DNA of 64,000 bases from Pseudomonas sp. SG20056 (lineage in GTDB: Bacteria; Pseudomonadota; Gammaproteobacteria; Pseudomonadales; Pseudomonadaceae): positions 4,216,001-4,280,000 of the forward strand of contig NZ_CP134499.1 in the NCBI RefSeq assembly GCF_031764535.1, written 5' to 3'. Below, piece by piece: positions 1 through 7,887 of the stretch. The position numbers and the translations under genes are program-made. How positions within the stretch are numbered: the first letter of the stretch is position 1; every line of letters begins with the position of its first letter. The notes under the pieces were generated by a model. That model ran no database searches. It worked only from the letters and a program-made list of their open reading frames with translations, and was not told the origin of the DNA.

Positions 1-108
1 GGCGTCATGGCAAGCATCTCAATTAAGATAAAAACAATCTATTCTTTTATATATTGAATAGCAAGCACTGCCCGCGACACCACACAGAGGTTAATCACAG
101 GCGATAAA

Positions 109-132
109 AAACCCGGAACAGAGTCCGGGTTT
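109..132 (-). terminator. Intrinsic terminator of the porin gene
   Basis: A perfect 9-bp stem (109-117 paired with 124-132, core CCCGGA/TCCGGG) has a 6-nt loop. On the minus strand it is followed by a run of six T. It lies 54 nt past the porin stop codon, as expected for a rho-independent terminator. The first 100 bases of the window are AT-rich and hold nothing else I can identify. Confidence 0.8.
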
Positions 133-186
133 CGTTTGCTGCTCAGGCTGAGATGGATGCAACAGCTCAGCCTGAAACCGCCACAA

Positions 187-1446
187 TTACAGCAGTGGCA
201 GGGTGTAGCTGACGATCAGACGGTTTTCGTCGATGTCACGGCTGAAGTTGTTGCGCATGGTCGCGTTGCGCCACTTGATACCGAGGTTCTTGAAGGTGCC
301 TTCCTGAACCACATAGGCGATATCCATGTTGCGCTCCCACTCTTTACCTTCTGAGGCTGCGCCGCGATCAATATTGTCGCCAGTCAGATAGCGGGTCATA
401 AAGGTCAGGCCGGGGATGCCAACGGAAGCGAAATCGAAGTCATAACGTGCCTGCCAGGATTTCTCGTCCTTGGCAGCAAAGTTGCCGATTTGCACATAGT
501 TGACCAGGAACGGATCAGTACCACCGACATAGGCAAAACCGGTGTCACCGCTCATTTTCTGGTAGCCAAGGCCAAATTTATGGCCGCTCAGCGCATAGGT
601 CACCATCGCGCCGAATGCCTTGTTATCGACATTGCTCAGGCCGTCATCGGTGGAGCGGGCATAACGCACGTCGGTCTTCAGGCTCTGCTTGTCGCCCAGC
701 GGCAGTACATGCACCAGGTTGAAGGAATGCTGTTTGTACAGGTCTTCCAGATTGGAATAGTAATAACCCGCAGTCAGATCCTTGGTGAGCTTGTAGTTAC
801 CGCCAGCAAAGGCGAACTCGTTGGACTGATTGACGGCACCACCCTTAATTTTGATACCACTCAAGGAGTAGGTATTCAGGGTCATGTCTTCATAGTCTTG
901 CGAGTTGCGGTTGTTGACCTCATCGAGGTAACCCGCATCCAGGGTCAGACCATCAATTTCCTGGGATACCAGGTTACCGCCGCGGAAAATTTGCGGCAGC
1001 AAACGGCTATCGCTGGAGGCGATCGCCTGATTCTTGAACTGCATCTGGCCGACGCGCAGGGTGCTTTTGGAAACCTTGGCCTTGGCAGCTACAGCCAGAC
1101 CGGAGTAGTTATCTTGGGAGCCCTTGGAGGAACTATCCGGAACCAGCAGACCACTACCTGCAGTGCCATCTCCCGAATCCAGCTTGAAGCCGAGCATGCC
1201 GATGGCGTCGAGACCGAAACCGACGGTGCCTTCGGTGAAGCCCGACTCAGCGCGCAGGATAAAACCTTGAGCCCACTCTTCGGACTTGTGCTGACCCGCG
1301 TCTTCACGGAAGTCGCGGTTGTAGTAGAAGTTGCGCGCTTCGAGGCTGGCTTTGCTGTCGCCGATAAAGTCGGCATGGGCGATTTGGCTCAGGGACAAGC
1401 CCAGGGTGCTGGCAGCAACGGCCAGGGCCAGGGAGGTCTTTCTCAT
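187..1446 (-). CDS. OprD-family (Occ) outer membrane porin
   Basis: This is a substrate-specific outer membrane channel of the OprD/Occ family, which in Pseudomonas takes up amino acids, small carboxylates or similar nutrients. The product is 419 residues, normal for the family. Residues 1-24 form a signal peptide ending in AHA. The family's N-terminal signature (DSKASLEARNFYYNRDFR) follows, then EEWAQGF and the FTEGTVGFGLDAIG strand. The C-terminus ends in an alternating strand with a terminal aromatic-free LPLL. The start was set at 1446 because GGAGA lies 7 nt upstream; an ATG-less extension to 1479 would place this site inside the gene. The syntenic P. aeruginosa gene is, as I recall, oprE, but the mature N-terminus looks more like the OccD branch, so I give no symbol. 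Substrate unknown. Confidence 0.88.
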   Translation of the reverse strand: MRKTSLALAVAASTLGLSLSQIAHADFIGDSKASLEARNFYYNRDFREDAGQHKSEEWAQGFILRAESGFTEGTVGFGLDAIGMLGFKLDSGDGTAGSGLLVPDSSSKGSQDNYSGLAVAAKAKVSKSTLRVGQMQFKNQAIASSDSRLLPQIFRGGNLVSQEIDGLTLDAGYLDEVNNRNSQDYEDMTLNTYSLSGIKIKGGAVNQSNEFAFAGGNYKLTKDLTAGYYYSNLEDLYKQHSFNLVHVLPLGDKQSLKTDVRYARSTDDGLSNVDNKAFGAMVTYALSGHKFGLGYQKMSGDTGFAYVGGTDPFLVNYVQIGNFAAKDEKSWQARYDFDFASVGIPGLTFMTRYLTGDNIDRGAASEGKEWERNMDIAYVVQEGTFKNLGIKWRNATMRNNFSRDIDENRLIVSYTLPLL

Positions 1447-1924
1447 TATGTGTTCTCCAGTTGTGTGTGGGTTGCACATCGGTGCGGGTACTGTCTTCAG
1501 CCTGTGAAGCGGCAGGCGCGCACCGAATTCGGGGAGTTATTGCAGGGCCAGACGCCGGGCAGGCGAACAGCTGCCGCAGCCAGGGCCGGCCGTGCAATAA
1601 GCGAAATCAGGTGAGCGCGTGAAGGCAGTCAGCGCGAACTGGGGAATGAGGACATAGCAGCGGACAGGTAAAAATCATGGCGCAGGTCTCTTCATTTTTA
1701 TTGTCGGCCGATAATCTCGGCCGTTATACGCTGAGCCCTACGCAGATACTGTGCCAGCTGCCCAAAACAGCTCGCCGAGGCGTCTATTACAAGGTTTTAC
1801 AGGTTTGTGACGAGGCCCTTGCAGGCCTGACAAAGAAGCAATAAGCGGTTTTTTGCCGACGGCAAAAAGCAAAAAGGCGGGTTATCGCCAGCGCATCGAA
1901 CCAACAGCATGCTCGCGCGCGTGA
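1447..1924. other. Non-coding stretch upstream of the porin
   Basis: About 480 bases carry no convincing gene. The stretch separates two minus-strand genes, so it should hold the porin promoter and leader. The porin ribosome binding site GGAGA is at its left edge. The only clear structured element is the inverted repeat at 1705-1723, listed separately. A T-stem-A palindrome at 1849-1868 has the wrong polarity for a terminator. Confidence 0.6.
1705..1723. promoter_or_regulatory. Perfect inverted repeat, candidate operator
   Basis: CGGCCGA at 1705-1711 is repeated inverted as TCGGCCG at 1717-1723, with a 5-nt AT-rich spacer (TAATC). It lies about 260 bases upstream of the porin start. The symmetric arms and roughly one-turn centre spacing look like a dimeric regulator site, but no second copy was found in the window and the binding protein is unknown. 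Confidence 0.35.
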
Positions 1925-2908
1925 TCAATCCACCACGATCTGATTTTTGCCCTGACGTTTGGCTCGATACATCGCGGCATCGGCGCGCGCATACAGAGCA
2001 TCCAGGCTGGTATCTTCAGGTCGCAGACTGGTCAGGCCCTGGCTCAGGGTCACGCCGAAAGTGCTGCCCTCGTGATTGAAACTCAGGCGGCGCACCTCGC
2101 GCTGCAGACGTTCGGCAATCTGCTCGGCCAGTTCCGGCTCACAGCGCGGAAACAGCGCGGCAAACTCCTCACCACCGATGCGGCCGAACAGATCACCACG
2201 GCGCAAGGTGGTAGCGCCGCTATAGGCCAGACGCTGCAACACCTGATCGCCCATCTGGTGGCCATAACGATCATTGATCTGTTTGAAATCGTCGAGGTCG
2301 AACAGCAGAAAGGCCAGCGGACTACCGTATTCGCGGGCCTGCTCGAACTCGCGCTGGGCGCATTCGAAGAAGTGCCGACGGTTGCTGCTTTGGGTCAGTA
2401 CATCAGTGGTGGCCAGACGGTGTAACTCGCCCTCCAGCTGCTTCTTCTCGGTGATGTCTTCGGCGATGCCAACGATGATATGCGGCTTGCCCGGCGAGCT
2501 TTCGCGGCTGACAAAACACTTGTCGCTAAGCCAGCGCAGTTGGCCGTCACCACGGATGATGCGGTATTCGCGGGCTTCGACCGCACCGGTTTCCAGCACC
2601 TGGGCAAAGCTTTCGGCGGCGTAATCCAGGTCGTCGGGGTAGATGCTGTTGCGCCACTCTTCATAACCGCCCAGCAGCAGCGCGGCGGAGCGCCCGAAAA
2701 CCCGCTCGTAGGCTGGGCTGACGTAGATCACTCGCTTGGCATCCCAATCAAACGCCCAGAGCACCGCATTGACGCTGCCCAGCAAGGTGCTGAACAGCTG
2801 CTCGCGTTCCTGCAGGCGCGCCACCTCGGCGCGGGTGTGCAACAGCGCCAGGGTCAACTCTTCCTGTTCGAGCTGCTTTCTGCTGACTTCATCCATAGCC
2901 ATCGCCAT
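1925..2908 (-). CDS. PAS domain diguanylate cyclase
   Basis: Predicted soluble diguanylate cyclase that makes cyclic-di-GMP from two GTP. The 327-residue product starts with a short helix (residues 5-40, likely coiled coil). A PAS domain follows at about 40-160 (LLGSVNAVLWAFDWD to GIAEDITEKK), then a GGDEF domain at about 165-325. The active-site loop is GGEEF near residue 245. An RxxD inhibitory I-site (RRGD) sits five residues before it, so product inhibition is expected. Three in-frame ATGs lie within the first five codons and none has a strong ribosome binding site; the longest form is given. It lies between the porin and the desaturase, as I recall for its P. aeruginosa counterpart. The PAS ligand is unknown. 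Confidence 0.88.
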   Translation of the reverse strand: MAMAMDEVSRKQLEQEELTLALLHTRAEVARLQEREQLFSTLLGSVNAVLWAFDWDAKRVIYVSPAYERVFGRSAALLLGGYEEWRNSIYPDDLDYAAESFAQVLETGAVEAREYRIIRGDGQLRWLSDKCFVSRESSPGKPHIIVGIAEDITEKKQLEGELHRLATTDVLTQSSNRRHFFECAQREFEQAREYGSPLAFLLFDLDDFKQINDRYGHQMGDQVLQRLAYSGATTLRRGDLFGRIGGEEFAALFPRCEPELAEQIAERLQREVRRLSFNHEGSTFGVTLSQGLTSLRPEDTSLDALYARADAAMYRAKRQGKNQIVVD

Positions 2909-3019
2909 TGCACTCAGTTACCGGGCAATGGCTGAAGCATACGCCAGAAATAAACAATGGTCGGGAGGCATTTGCATCATCACGCCGCGACAACCTGCCG
3001 GGCGCAGCTCAGATAGCAA

Positions 3020-3041
3020 AAGCCCGCCGAGTGGCGGGCTT
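3020..3041 (-). terminator. Intrinsic terminator of the desaturase gene
   Basis: A perfect 9-bp GC-rich stem (3020-3028 with 3033-3041) and a GAGT loop are followed on the minus strand by TTTTGCT. It lies just past the desaturase stop codon at 3059. Confidence 0.75.
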
Positions 3042-3058
3042 GAGCTACAGCGCAGGCG

Positions 3059-4246
3059 TTAGACGGCCCCAGCTGGACGCAGCGAGTAGGTTTTCAGTTG
3101 CTCGGCAAACTCGCGCAGTGACTGAATACCGCTGGCTTCGGCATCACTGACCCAGTGCTTGATGGCTTCAAGCATGTCGTGGCCATTGGCGCTGGTTTTC
3201 ACCCAGATCTGCTGCAGGGCAAGGCGCTTCTCGTAAATCACCTTGAGCGCCTGGCTCTGCTCCAGCATGCGCTGGATACGCGCCTGGTGACCTTCATCAA
3301 GCAGGCTCGGCTCACGCGAGAGCAGACGCTTGGCACGGTGGAAATGGTGACGCACCGAGGCATCGGCCTTGGCCAGTTCCTGCTGCACCAGCGGCGCGAT
3401 CACCAGCTTGCGGTACTGTGCCATGATCTGGAAGCGGTTGTTGAGGATGGCCATTGCAGTGTCCATGTCCAGGCTGCGCTTGCCTTCTACCCGGTGGGCA
3501 ATCGGCGCAACGCGCTGCACCTGGGCCAAACCAAGCAGACTGAACAGCTTGATCCAGAACCAGCCCATGTCGAACTCCCACTTCTTCACCGACAGCTTGG
3601 CCGAGTTCGGGTAGGTGTGGTGGTTGTTATGCAATTCTTCCCCACCGATCAGGATGCCCCAGGGCAGCAGATTGGTCGCCGCATCGCGGCACTCGAAGTT
3701 GCGATAGCCGACCGCATGACCAAGACCGTTGATCACGCCTGCCGCCCACACCGGAATCCACATCATCTGGATCGCCCAGATGGTGATGCCGGCAGCGCCG
3801 AACAGGGCCAGGTCGATGGCCCCCATCAGCGCCACGCCGCCAACCGGGAAGCGCGAGTAGAGGTTGCGCTCGATCCAGTCTTCGGGGCAGTTCTTGCCGT
3901 AGATGCGCAGGGTTTCCGGGTTCTGCGCTTCTTCGCGGTACAACTCCGCACCCTTGCGCAGCACGGTGCTCAGGCCCTTGATCACCGGGCTGTGCGGGTC
4001 ATCGACGGTTTCGCATTTGGCGTGGTGCTTACGGTGAATCGCGGTCCACTCGCGGGTGTTCTGCGCCGTGGTCAGCCACAGCCAGAAGCGGAAGAAGTGT
4101 TTCAGCGCCGGATGCAATTCGAGGGCGCGGTGCGCCGAGTAGCGATGCAGATAAACCGTGACGCTGACGATGGTCACGTGCGTCATCAGCAGGGTGACCG
4201 CGATCAACTGCCAGACCGACAGGTCAAGAAAACCGTTGTACCACAT
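3059..4246 (-). CDS. desA: Fatty acid delta-9 desaturase (DesA type)
   Basis: Membrane di-iron desaturase that introduces a cis double bond into saturated acyl chains, adjusting membrane fluidity aerobically. The product is 395 residues. It starts MWYNGFLDL, with a first hydrophobic segment at about 9-30. All three histidine boxes are present: HRYSAH, HRKHH and HNNHH. The C-terminal 130 residues are hydrophilic and helical. The start at 4246 is supported by GAGG about 10 nt upstream; an in-frame extension to 4396 adds 50 residues unlike the family. It is divergent from the PAS-GGDEF-EAL gene at 4415. As I recall, P. aeruginosa desA (phospholipid desaturase) has this same neighbour, hence the symbol; DesB-type acyl-CoA desaturases are the alternative. 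Confidence 0.85.
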   Translation of the reverse strand: MWYNGFLDLSVWQLIAVTLLMTHVTIVSVTVYLHRYSAHRALELHPALKHFFRFWLWLTTAQNTREWTAIHRKHHAKCETVDDPHSPVIKGLSTVLRKGAELYREEAQNPETLRIYGKNCPEDWIERNLYSRFPVGGVALMGAIDLALFGAAGITIWAIQMMWIPVWAAGVINGLGHAVGYRNFECRDAATNLLPWGILIGGEELHNNHHTYPNSAKLSVKKWEFDMGWFWIKLFSLLGLAQVQRVAPIAHRVEGKRSLDMDTAMAILNNRFQIMAQYRKLVIAPLVQQELAKADASVRHHFHRAKRLLSREPSLLDEGHQARIQRMLEQSQALKVIYEKRLALQQIWVKTSANGHDMLEAIKHWVSDAEASGIQSLREFAEQLKTYSLRPAGAV

Positions 4247-4414
4247 GGATCGTGTGCCTCGTGCAGAAAGAAAGACGCCGCTTATTGTTAGCACACGTCG
4301 CCGACCATTATCCCTGACCGGGATCAGAAAACCAGTTGGTCTTTTGCATAAGAATGCCGCCCCCTTATCAGCATCTATACTGCCGACCTTAGGCAAAGGA
4401 CTGATTTTTATCCC

Positions 4415-6703
4415 ATGAATGCTTCACAAGGCGCCTGGCGCCTGACCCTCAGCTATATGCTAGCCGCAGCCCTCTGGGTGTCATTCAGCGACGGATTGCT
4501 GGTTTCCATGGGCCTGTCGCTCGCACAACTGGAACGCGCACAACTGCTCAAGGGCCTGGCGTTTGTGCTACTCACCGCCGGCCTGCTGTATGCCGTGCTG
4601 CGCACTCACCACGAACAGCAGAGCCTGGCGCACCGGGCATTGCAGCGCAGCGAGAAACGTCTGCAGCAGGCGCTGGAAGCGGCCAAAGACGGCATGTGGG
4701 ACTGGGATCTACAGACGCAAACGCTGTATTTCTCCCCAGGTTATACGGCTCTGCTCGGCCTGCCCCCCGATGCTCTGGGCACAGACCCACAACGCTGGCT
4801 GCAACGCCTGCACACCGATGACCGCGCCAGTTTCGACAGCAACCTGGCGCAGCGCCTGGCCGCGCGCAACCCGGCGCCTTACGAGGTCAACTATCGCCTG
4901 CTGCATGAGGATGGCAGCTACCGCTGGATTCAATCACGCGGCCGCCTGCTGCTCGACGATCACGGCCAGGCCGAACGCCTGATCGGCACCGCCAGCGACA
5001 TCACCCAGCGGCGCAAGGATGAAGACAGCCTGCGCCAGGCCGCGGCGGTATTCGATGCCACCCAGGAAGGTGTGCTGGTCACCGATGCGCAGCAGCGCAT
5101 CGTCCACTGCAACCCGGCCTTTAGTCGCATCACCGGCTACAGCCAGGCGGAAATCCTCGGCCAGTCACCGAGCATGCTGAAATCCGGGCGGCACGATAAA
5201 GGCTTCTATGAAAGCCTGTGGAATGCCCTGCAAAGCCGTGGTGCCTGGAGTGGCGAGGTATGGAACCGGCGCAAGAGCGGCGAGATTTACCCGCAGTGGC
5301 AATGCATCCGGGTGATTCATGATGAACTGGGCGAAATCAGCCACTACGTCGCGGTGTTCTCCGATATCAGCGCACTGAAACGCTCACAACGCGAGCTGGA
5401 TTACCTGGCGCATCACGACCCGTTAAGCAACCTGCCCAACCGCCTGCTGTTCACCGAACGTGTCGAGCGCGCCCTCGAACGTGCCAAGCACGATGAGCTG
5501 AGTGGTGCGGTGCTGTTGATCGACCTCGACCACTTCAAGCACATCAACGAAAGCCTCGGCCACACCATCGGCGACCTGCTGCTCAAGGACGTCGGCGAGC
5601 GCCTTAGCCAGCAACTCGGCAAGCGCATGACGCTCGCGCGCCTGGGCGGCGACGAGTTTGGCCTGCTCGACGAAACCTGCGCTAGCGCCGAACAGGCCGC
5701 AGTCATGGCGCAGCGCCTGCAGGCCTGTCTGACCCCGGCGTTCCAGATCGCCGATAAACAGCTGTTTGTCACCGCCAGCATCGGCATCAGCCTGTACCCC
5801 AGTGAGGCCGGCGATGTTGGCCAGGTGCTGCGCAATGCCGATTCGGCCCTGTTCAAAGCCAAGAGCAGCGGCCGCGAAAGCTACGCCTTCTATAGCCAGG
5901 AGTTGACTGAGCACGCCAGCCAACGCGTCGAGCTGGCCAGCGCCCTGCGCCATGCCCTGGATCATCAGGAGCTGCGCGTGCATTACCAGCCGCTGATCTG
6001 CCTGAATAGCCAGGAGCTCATCGGCGTCGAAGCCCTGGTGCGCTGGCAACATCCACAACGCGGGCTGGTGGCGCCTGGCGAATTTATCCCGGTTGCCGAA
6101 GAAACCGGGCTGATCGGCGCCATCGACGCCTGGGTGCTGGAGCAGAGCTGCCGGCAGATGGTTGCCTGGCATATCGCCGGGCATAAACTGAAGTTTGTCG
6201 CAGTGAACATCTCCAGCCGCCTGTTCAGCCGCGGCGAGCTGGATCAGCGGGTAGCCGAAGTGCTACGCAATACTGGCCTTGATCCAGCCCATCTGGAATT
6301 GGAAGTCACTGAAAGCGCGGTGATGGATAATCCCGACGCCGCCCTGGCCTTGCTCGAACGCCTGCGTGCACTCGGTATCCGCCTGGCCATTGATGACTTC
6401 GGTACCGGCTACAGCTCCCTGGCGCGCCTCAAGCGCTTGCCGGTGCACAAACTCAAGATCGATCAAAGCTTTGTCAGCGGCCTGCCGCATGATCAGGACG
6501 ATGTGGCGATCACCCGCGCAGTGATCGCCCTTGGCCACAGCATGGGTCTCAAGGTGCTGGCTGAAGGCATTGAACAGCCCGAGCAGGCCGCACTGCTGCG
6601 GCAACTCGGCTGCGATCATGCCCAAGGCTACTATTTTGGCCGCCCGCAACCAGCAGAACAGCTGGCCACACAATGGGCGCTAAGCCCCGCGACCACGAAA
6701 TAA
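4415..6703 (+). CDS. Membrane PAS-PAS-GGDEF-EAL cyclic-di-GMP enzyme
   Basis: Predicted bifunctional cyclic-di-GMP protein of 762 residues. Two hydrophobic segments (about 10-30 and 46-63) anchor it in the inner membrane with little periplasmic sequence between them. PAS 1 covers about 80-200, PAS 2 about 205-325, GGDEF about 330-495 and EAL about 505-750. The GGDEF loop is intact (RLGGDEF near 411), but no RxxD I-site precedes it. EAL residues are all present (EALVRW, VNISS, EVTES, IDDFGTG, KIDQS, AEGIE), so hydrolysis is likely. It is the first gene of a plus-strand run; the next gene begins 10 nt after its stop. The match to the P. aeruginosa gene beside desA is from memory. Net activity, synthesis or breakdown, cannot be told from sequence. 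Confidence 0.88.
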   Translation: MNASQGAWRLTLSYMLAAALWVSFSDGLLVSMGLSLAQLERAQLLKGLAFVLLTAGLLYAVLRTHHEQQSLAHRALQRSEKRLQQALEAAKDGMWDWDLQTQTLYFSPGYTALLGLPPDALGTDPQRWLQRLHTDDRASFDSNLAQRLAARNPAPYEVNYRLLHEDGSYRWIQSRGRLLLDDHGQAERLIGTASDITQRRKDEDSLRQAAAVFDATQEGVLVTDAQQRIVHCNPAFSRITGYSQAEILGQSPSMLKSGRHDKGFYESLWNALQSRGAWSGEVWNRRKSGEIYPQWQCIRVIHDELGEISHYVAVFSDISALKRSQRELDYLAHHDPLSNLPNRLLFTERVERALERAKHDELSGAVLLIDLDHFKHINESLGHTIGDLLLKDVGERLSQQLGKRMTLARLGGDEFGLLDETCASAEQAAVMAQRLQACLTPAFQIADKQLFVTASIGISLYPSEAGDVGQVLRNADSALFKAKSSGRESYAFYSQELTEHASQRVELASALRHALDHQELRVHYQPLICLNSQELIGVEALVRWQHPQRGLVAPGEFIPVAEETGLIGAIDAWVLEQSCRQMVAWHIAGHKLKFVAVNISSRLFSRGELDQRVAEVLRNTGLDPAHLELEVTESAVMDNPDAALALLERLRALGIRLAIDDFGTGYSSLARLKRLPVHKLKIDQSFVSGLPHDQDDVAITRAVIALGHSMGLKVLAEGIEQPEQAALLRQLGCDHAQGYYFGRPQPAEQLATQWALSPATTK

Positions 6704-6713
6704 GGCACCACGC

Positions 6714-7847
6714 ATGCGCGTCATGATTCTGGAAGACGACGGCTGGATTGCCGATCTGCTCAAACAGATCGTCCTCAGTCTGCGGCCCGGCAGTCAGGTG
6801 ATATGCCTGGAAAGCGTCAGCGCGGCCCTGCGCGAATGGCAGCAGCGTCCGGCCGACATGCTCATCTGCGACTGGAATCTGCCAGATGGCCCCGGCACTC
6901 GCCTGCTCGAACAGGTACGTCGCGACAACGGCAGCACGCCGCTGGTCGTCATCACCGGTCGCTCTGATCGCGCCAGCGTCATGGCCGTGCGTGCCTTGAA
7001 GATCAACGCGTTTATCAGCAAGCCCTTCCAAGCCACGCATGTCGCCGCCAGCCTGGAAACCCTGCTGCCTGCAGACAACGGCGAGCCACCACCTCAGCCC
7101 GCAGACCCGCACAGCGACCTGCTTGCATACCTGCACAGCCTACCCAGCAGCGCCTTGCAATTACCGCTTACGGCGCCTGTACGCGATCACCTGCTGCAAA
7201 GCTTCAAAGGCGAGCAGATTGATCTGCGCAAGCTGGCAGGTGAGTGGCAGCACGACCCGGCACTGACCGCCCGCCTGCTCGCTGTAGCCAACAGCAGCGC
7301 CTACAACCAGGCCGGCAAACCCTGCACCAGCCTGCTTGAAGCACTGCACAAGCTCGGCGCGGCCAACAGCCTGAATCTGGCGCTAGGCCTGGCACTGCGC
7401 CAATGCAGCGCGCTGGATAACGCTCTGCTGCGGCTGTTTGCCCAGGCGCACCTGGACAGTACCGAGCAACTGATCGAGCGCAGCACCCAGCTCGCGCGCG
7501 AATGCGCGCTGAATCCCGCGCCCTTCCATACCGCCGCCCTGCTGCACCGCATGGGCGAACTGTGCGTGCTGTACCTGACGCAGCAGTGGCAAGACAGTGG
7601 GCAGCGTTTCAGCGAAGCCCAGCTCATGCAGGCGCTTGACCAATTCAGTGGTCCCTTTGCCATCAGCATCAAGGCACAATGGCAATTGCCAATGCAGCTG
7701 CGCGAGCTGATCGGCGCGTGCTACAACCTGCCGGCCAACAACGTCAAACGCGAGAACATCCTCATGCGCCTGGCCGCCTGCGAACTCAACAGTGCACCTG
7801 ATGACCCCGAGCTGGCTCGCCTGCGCCGGCTGGCAGGGCTGACCTGA
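6714..7847 (+). CDS. Response regulator with HDOD output domain
   Basis: The 377-residue product has a receiver domain (about 1-120) and an HDOD domain (about 150-350). Receiver residues are present: acidic pair ED at 7-8, phosphoacceptor Asp53 in CDWNLPDGPG, and Lys in SKPF. HDOD domains resemble HD phosphohydrolases but usually lack the catalytic HD pair and act as signalling or protein-binding modules; the segment from LRKLAGEWQHDPALTARLLAVANSS onwards fits this family. It starts 10 nt after the GGDEF-EAL gene and 40 nt before the large kinase, so it probably belongs to the same operon and may be a phosphorylation target of that kinase. The partner is an inference; the domain call is firm. 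Confidence 0.87.
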   Translation: MRVMILEDDGWIADLLKQIVLSLRPGSQVICLESVSAALREWQQRPADMLICDWNLPDGPGTRLLEQVRRDNGSTPLVVITGRSDRASVMAVRALKINAFISKPFQATHVAASLETLLPADNGEPPPQPADPHSDLLAYLHSLPSSALQLPLTAPVRDHLLQSFKGEQIDLRKLAGEWQHDPALTARLLAVANSSAYNQAGKPCTSLLEALHKLGAANSLNLALGLALRQCSALDNALLRLFAQAHLDSTEQLIERSTQLARECALNPAPFHTAALLHRMGELCVLYLTQQWQDSGQRFSEAQLMQALDQFSGPFAISIKAQWQLPMQLRELIGACYNLPANNVKRENILMRLAACELNSAPDDPELARLRRLAGLT

Positions 7848-7887
7848 ATGACGTTCTACATGCCTAGCCAGGCGATGGAGCGGATGG

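Noticed and set aside
1849..1868. Palindrome TTTTTTGCC-GAC-GGCAAAAA taken as a terminator of the diguanylate cyclase gene
   Set aside because: On both strands the T-run comes before the stem and the A-run after it, the reverse of an intrinsic terminator.
6700..6720. GGCAC-N6-TGC resembling a sigma-54 -24/-12 element
   Set aside because: It overlaps the stop and start codons of adjacent operon genes and lacks the full consensus; probably chance.
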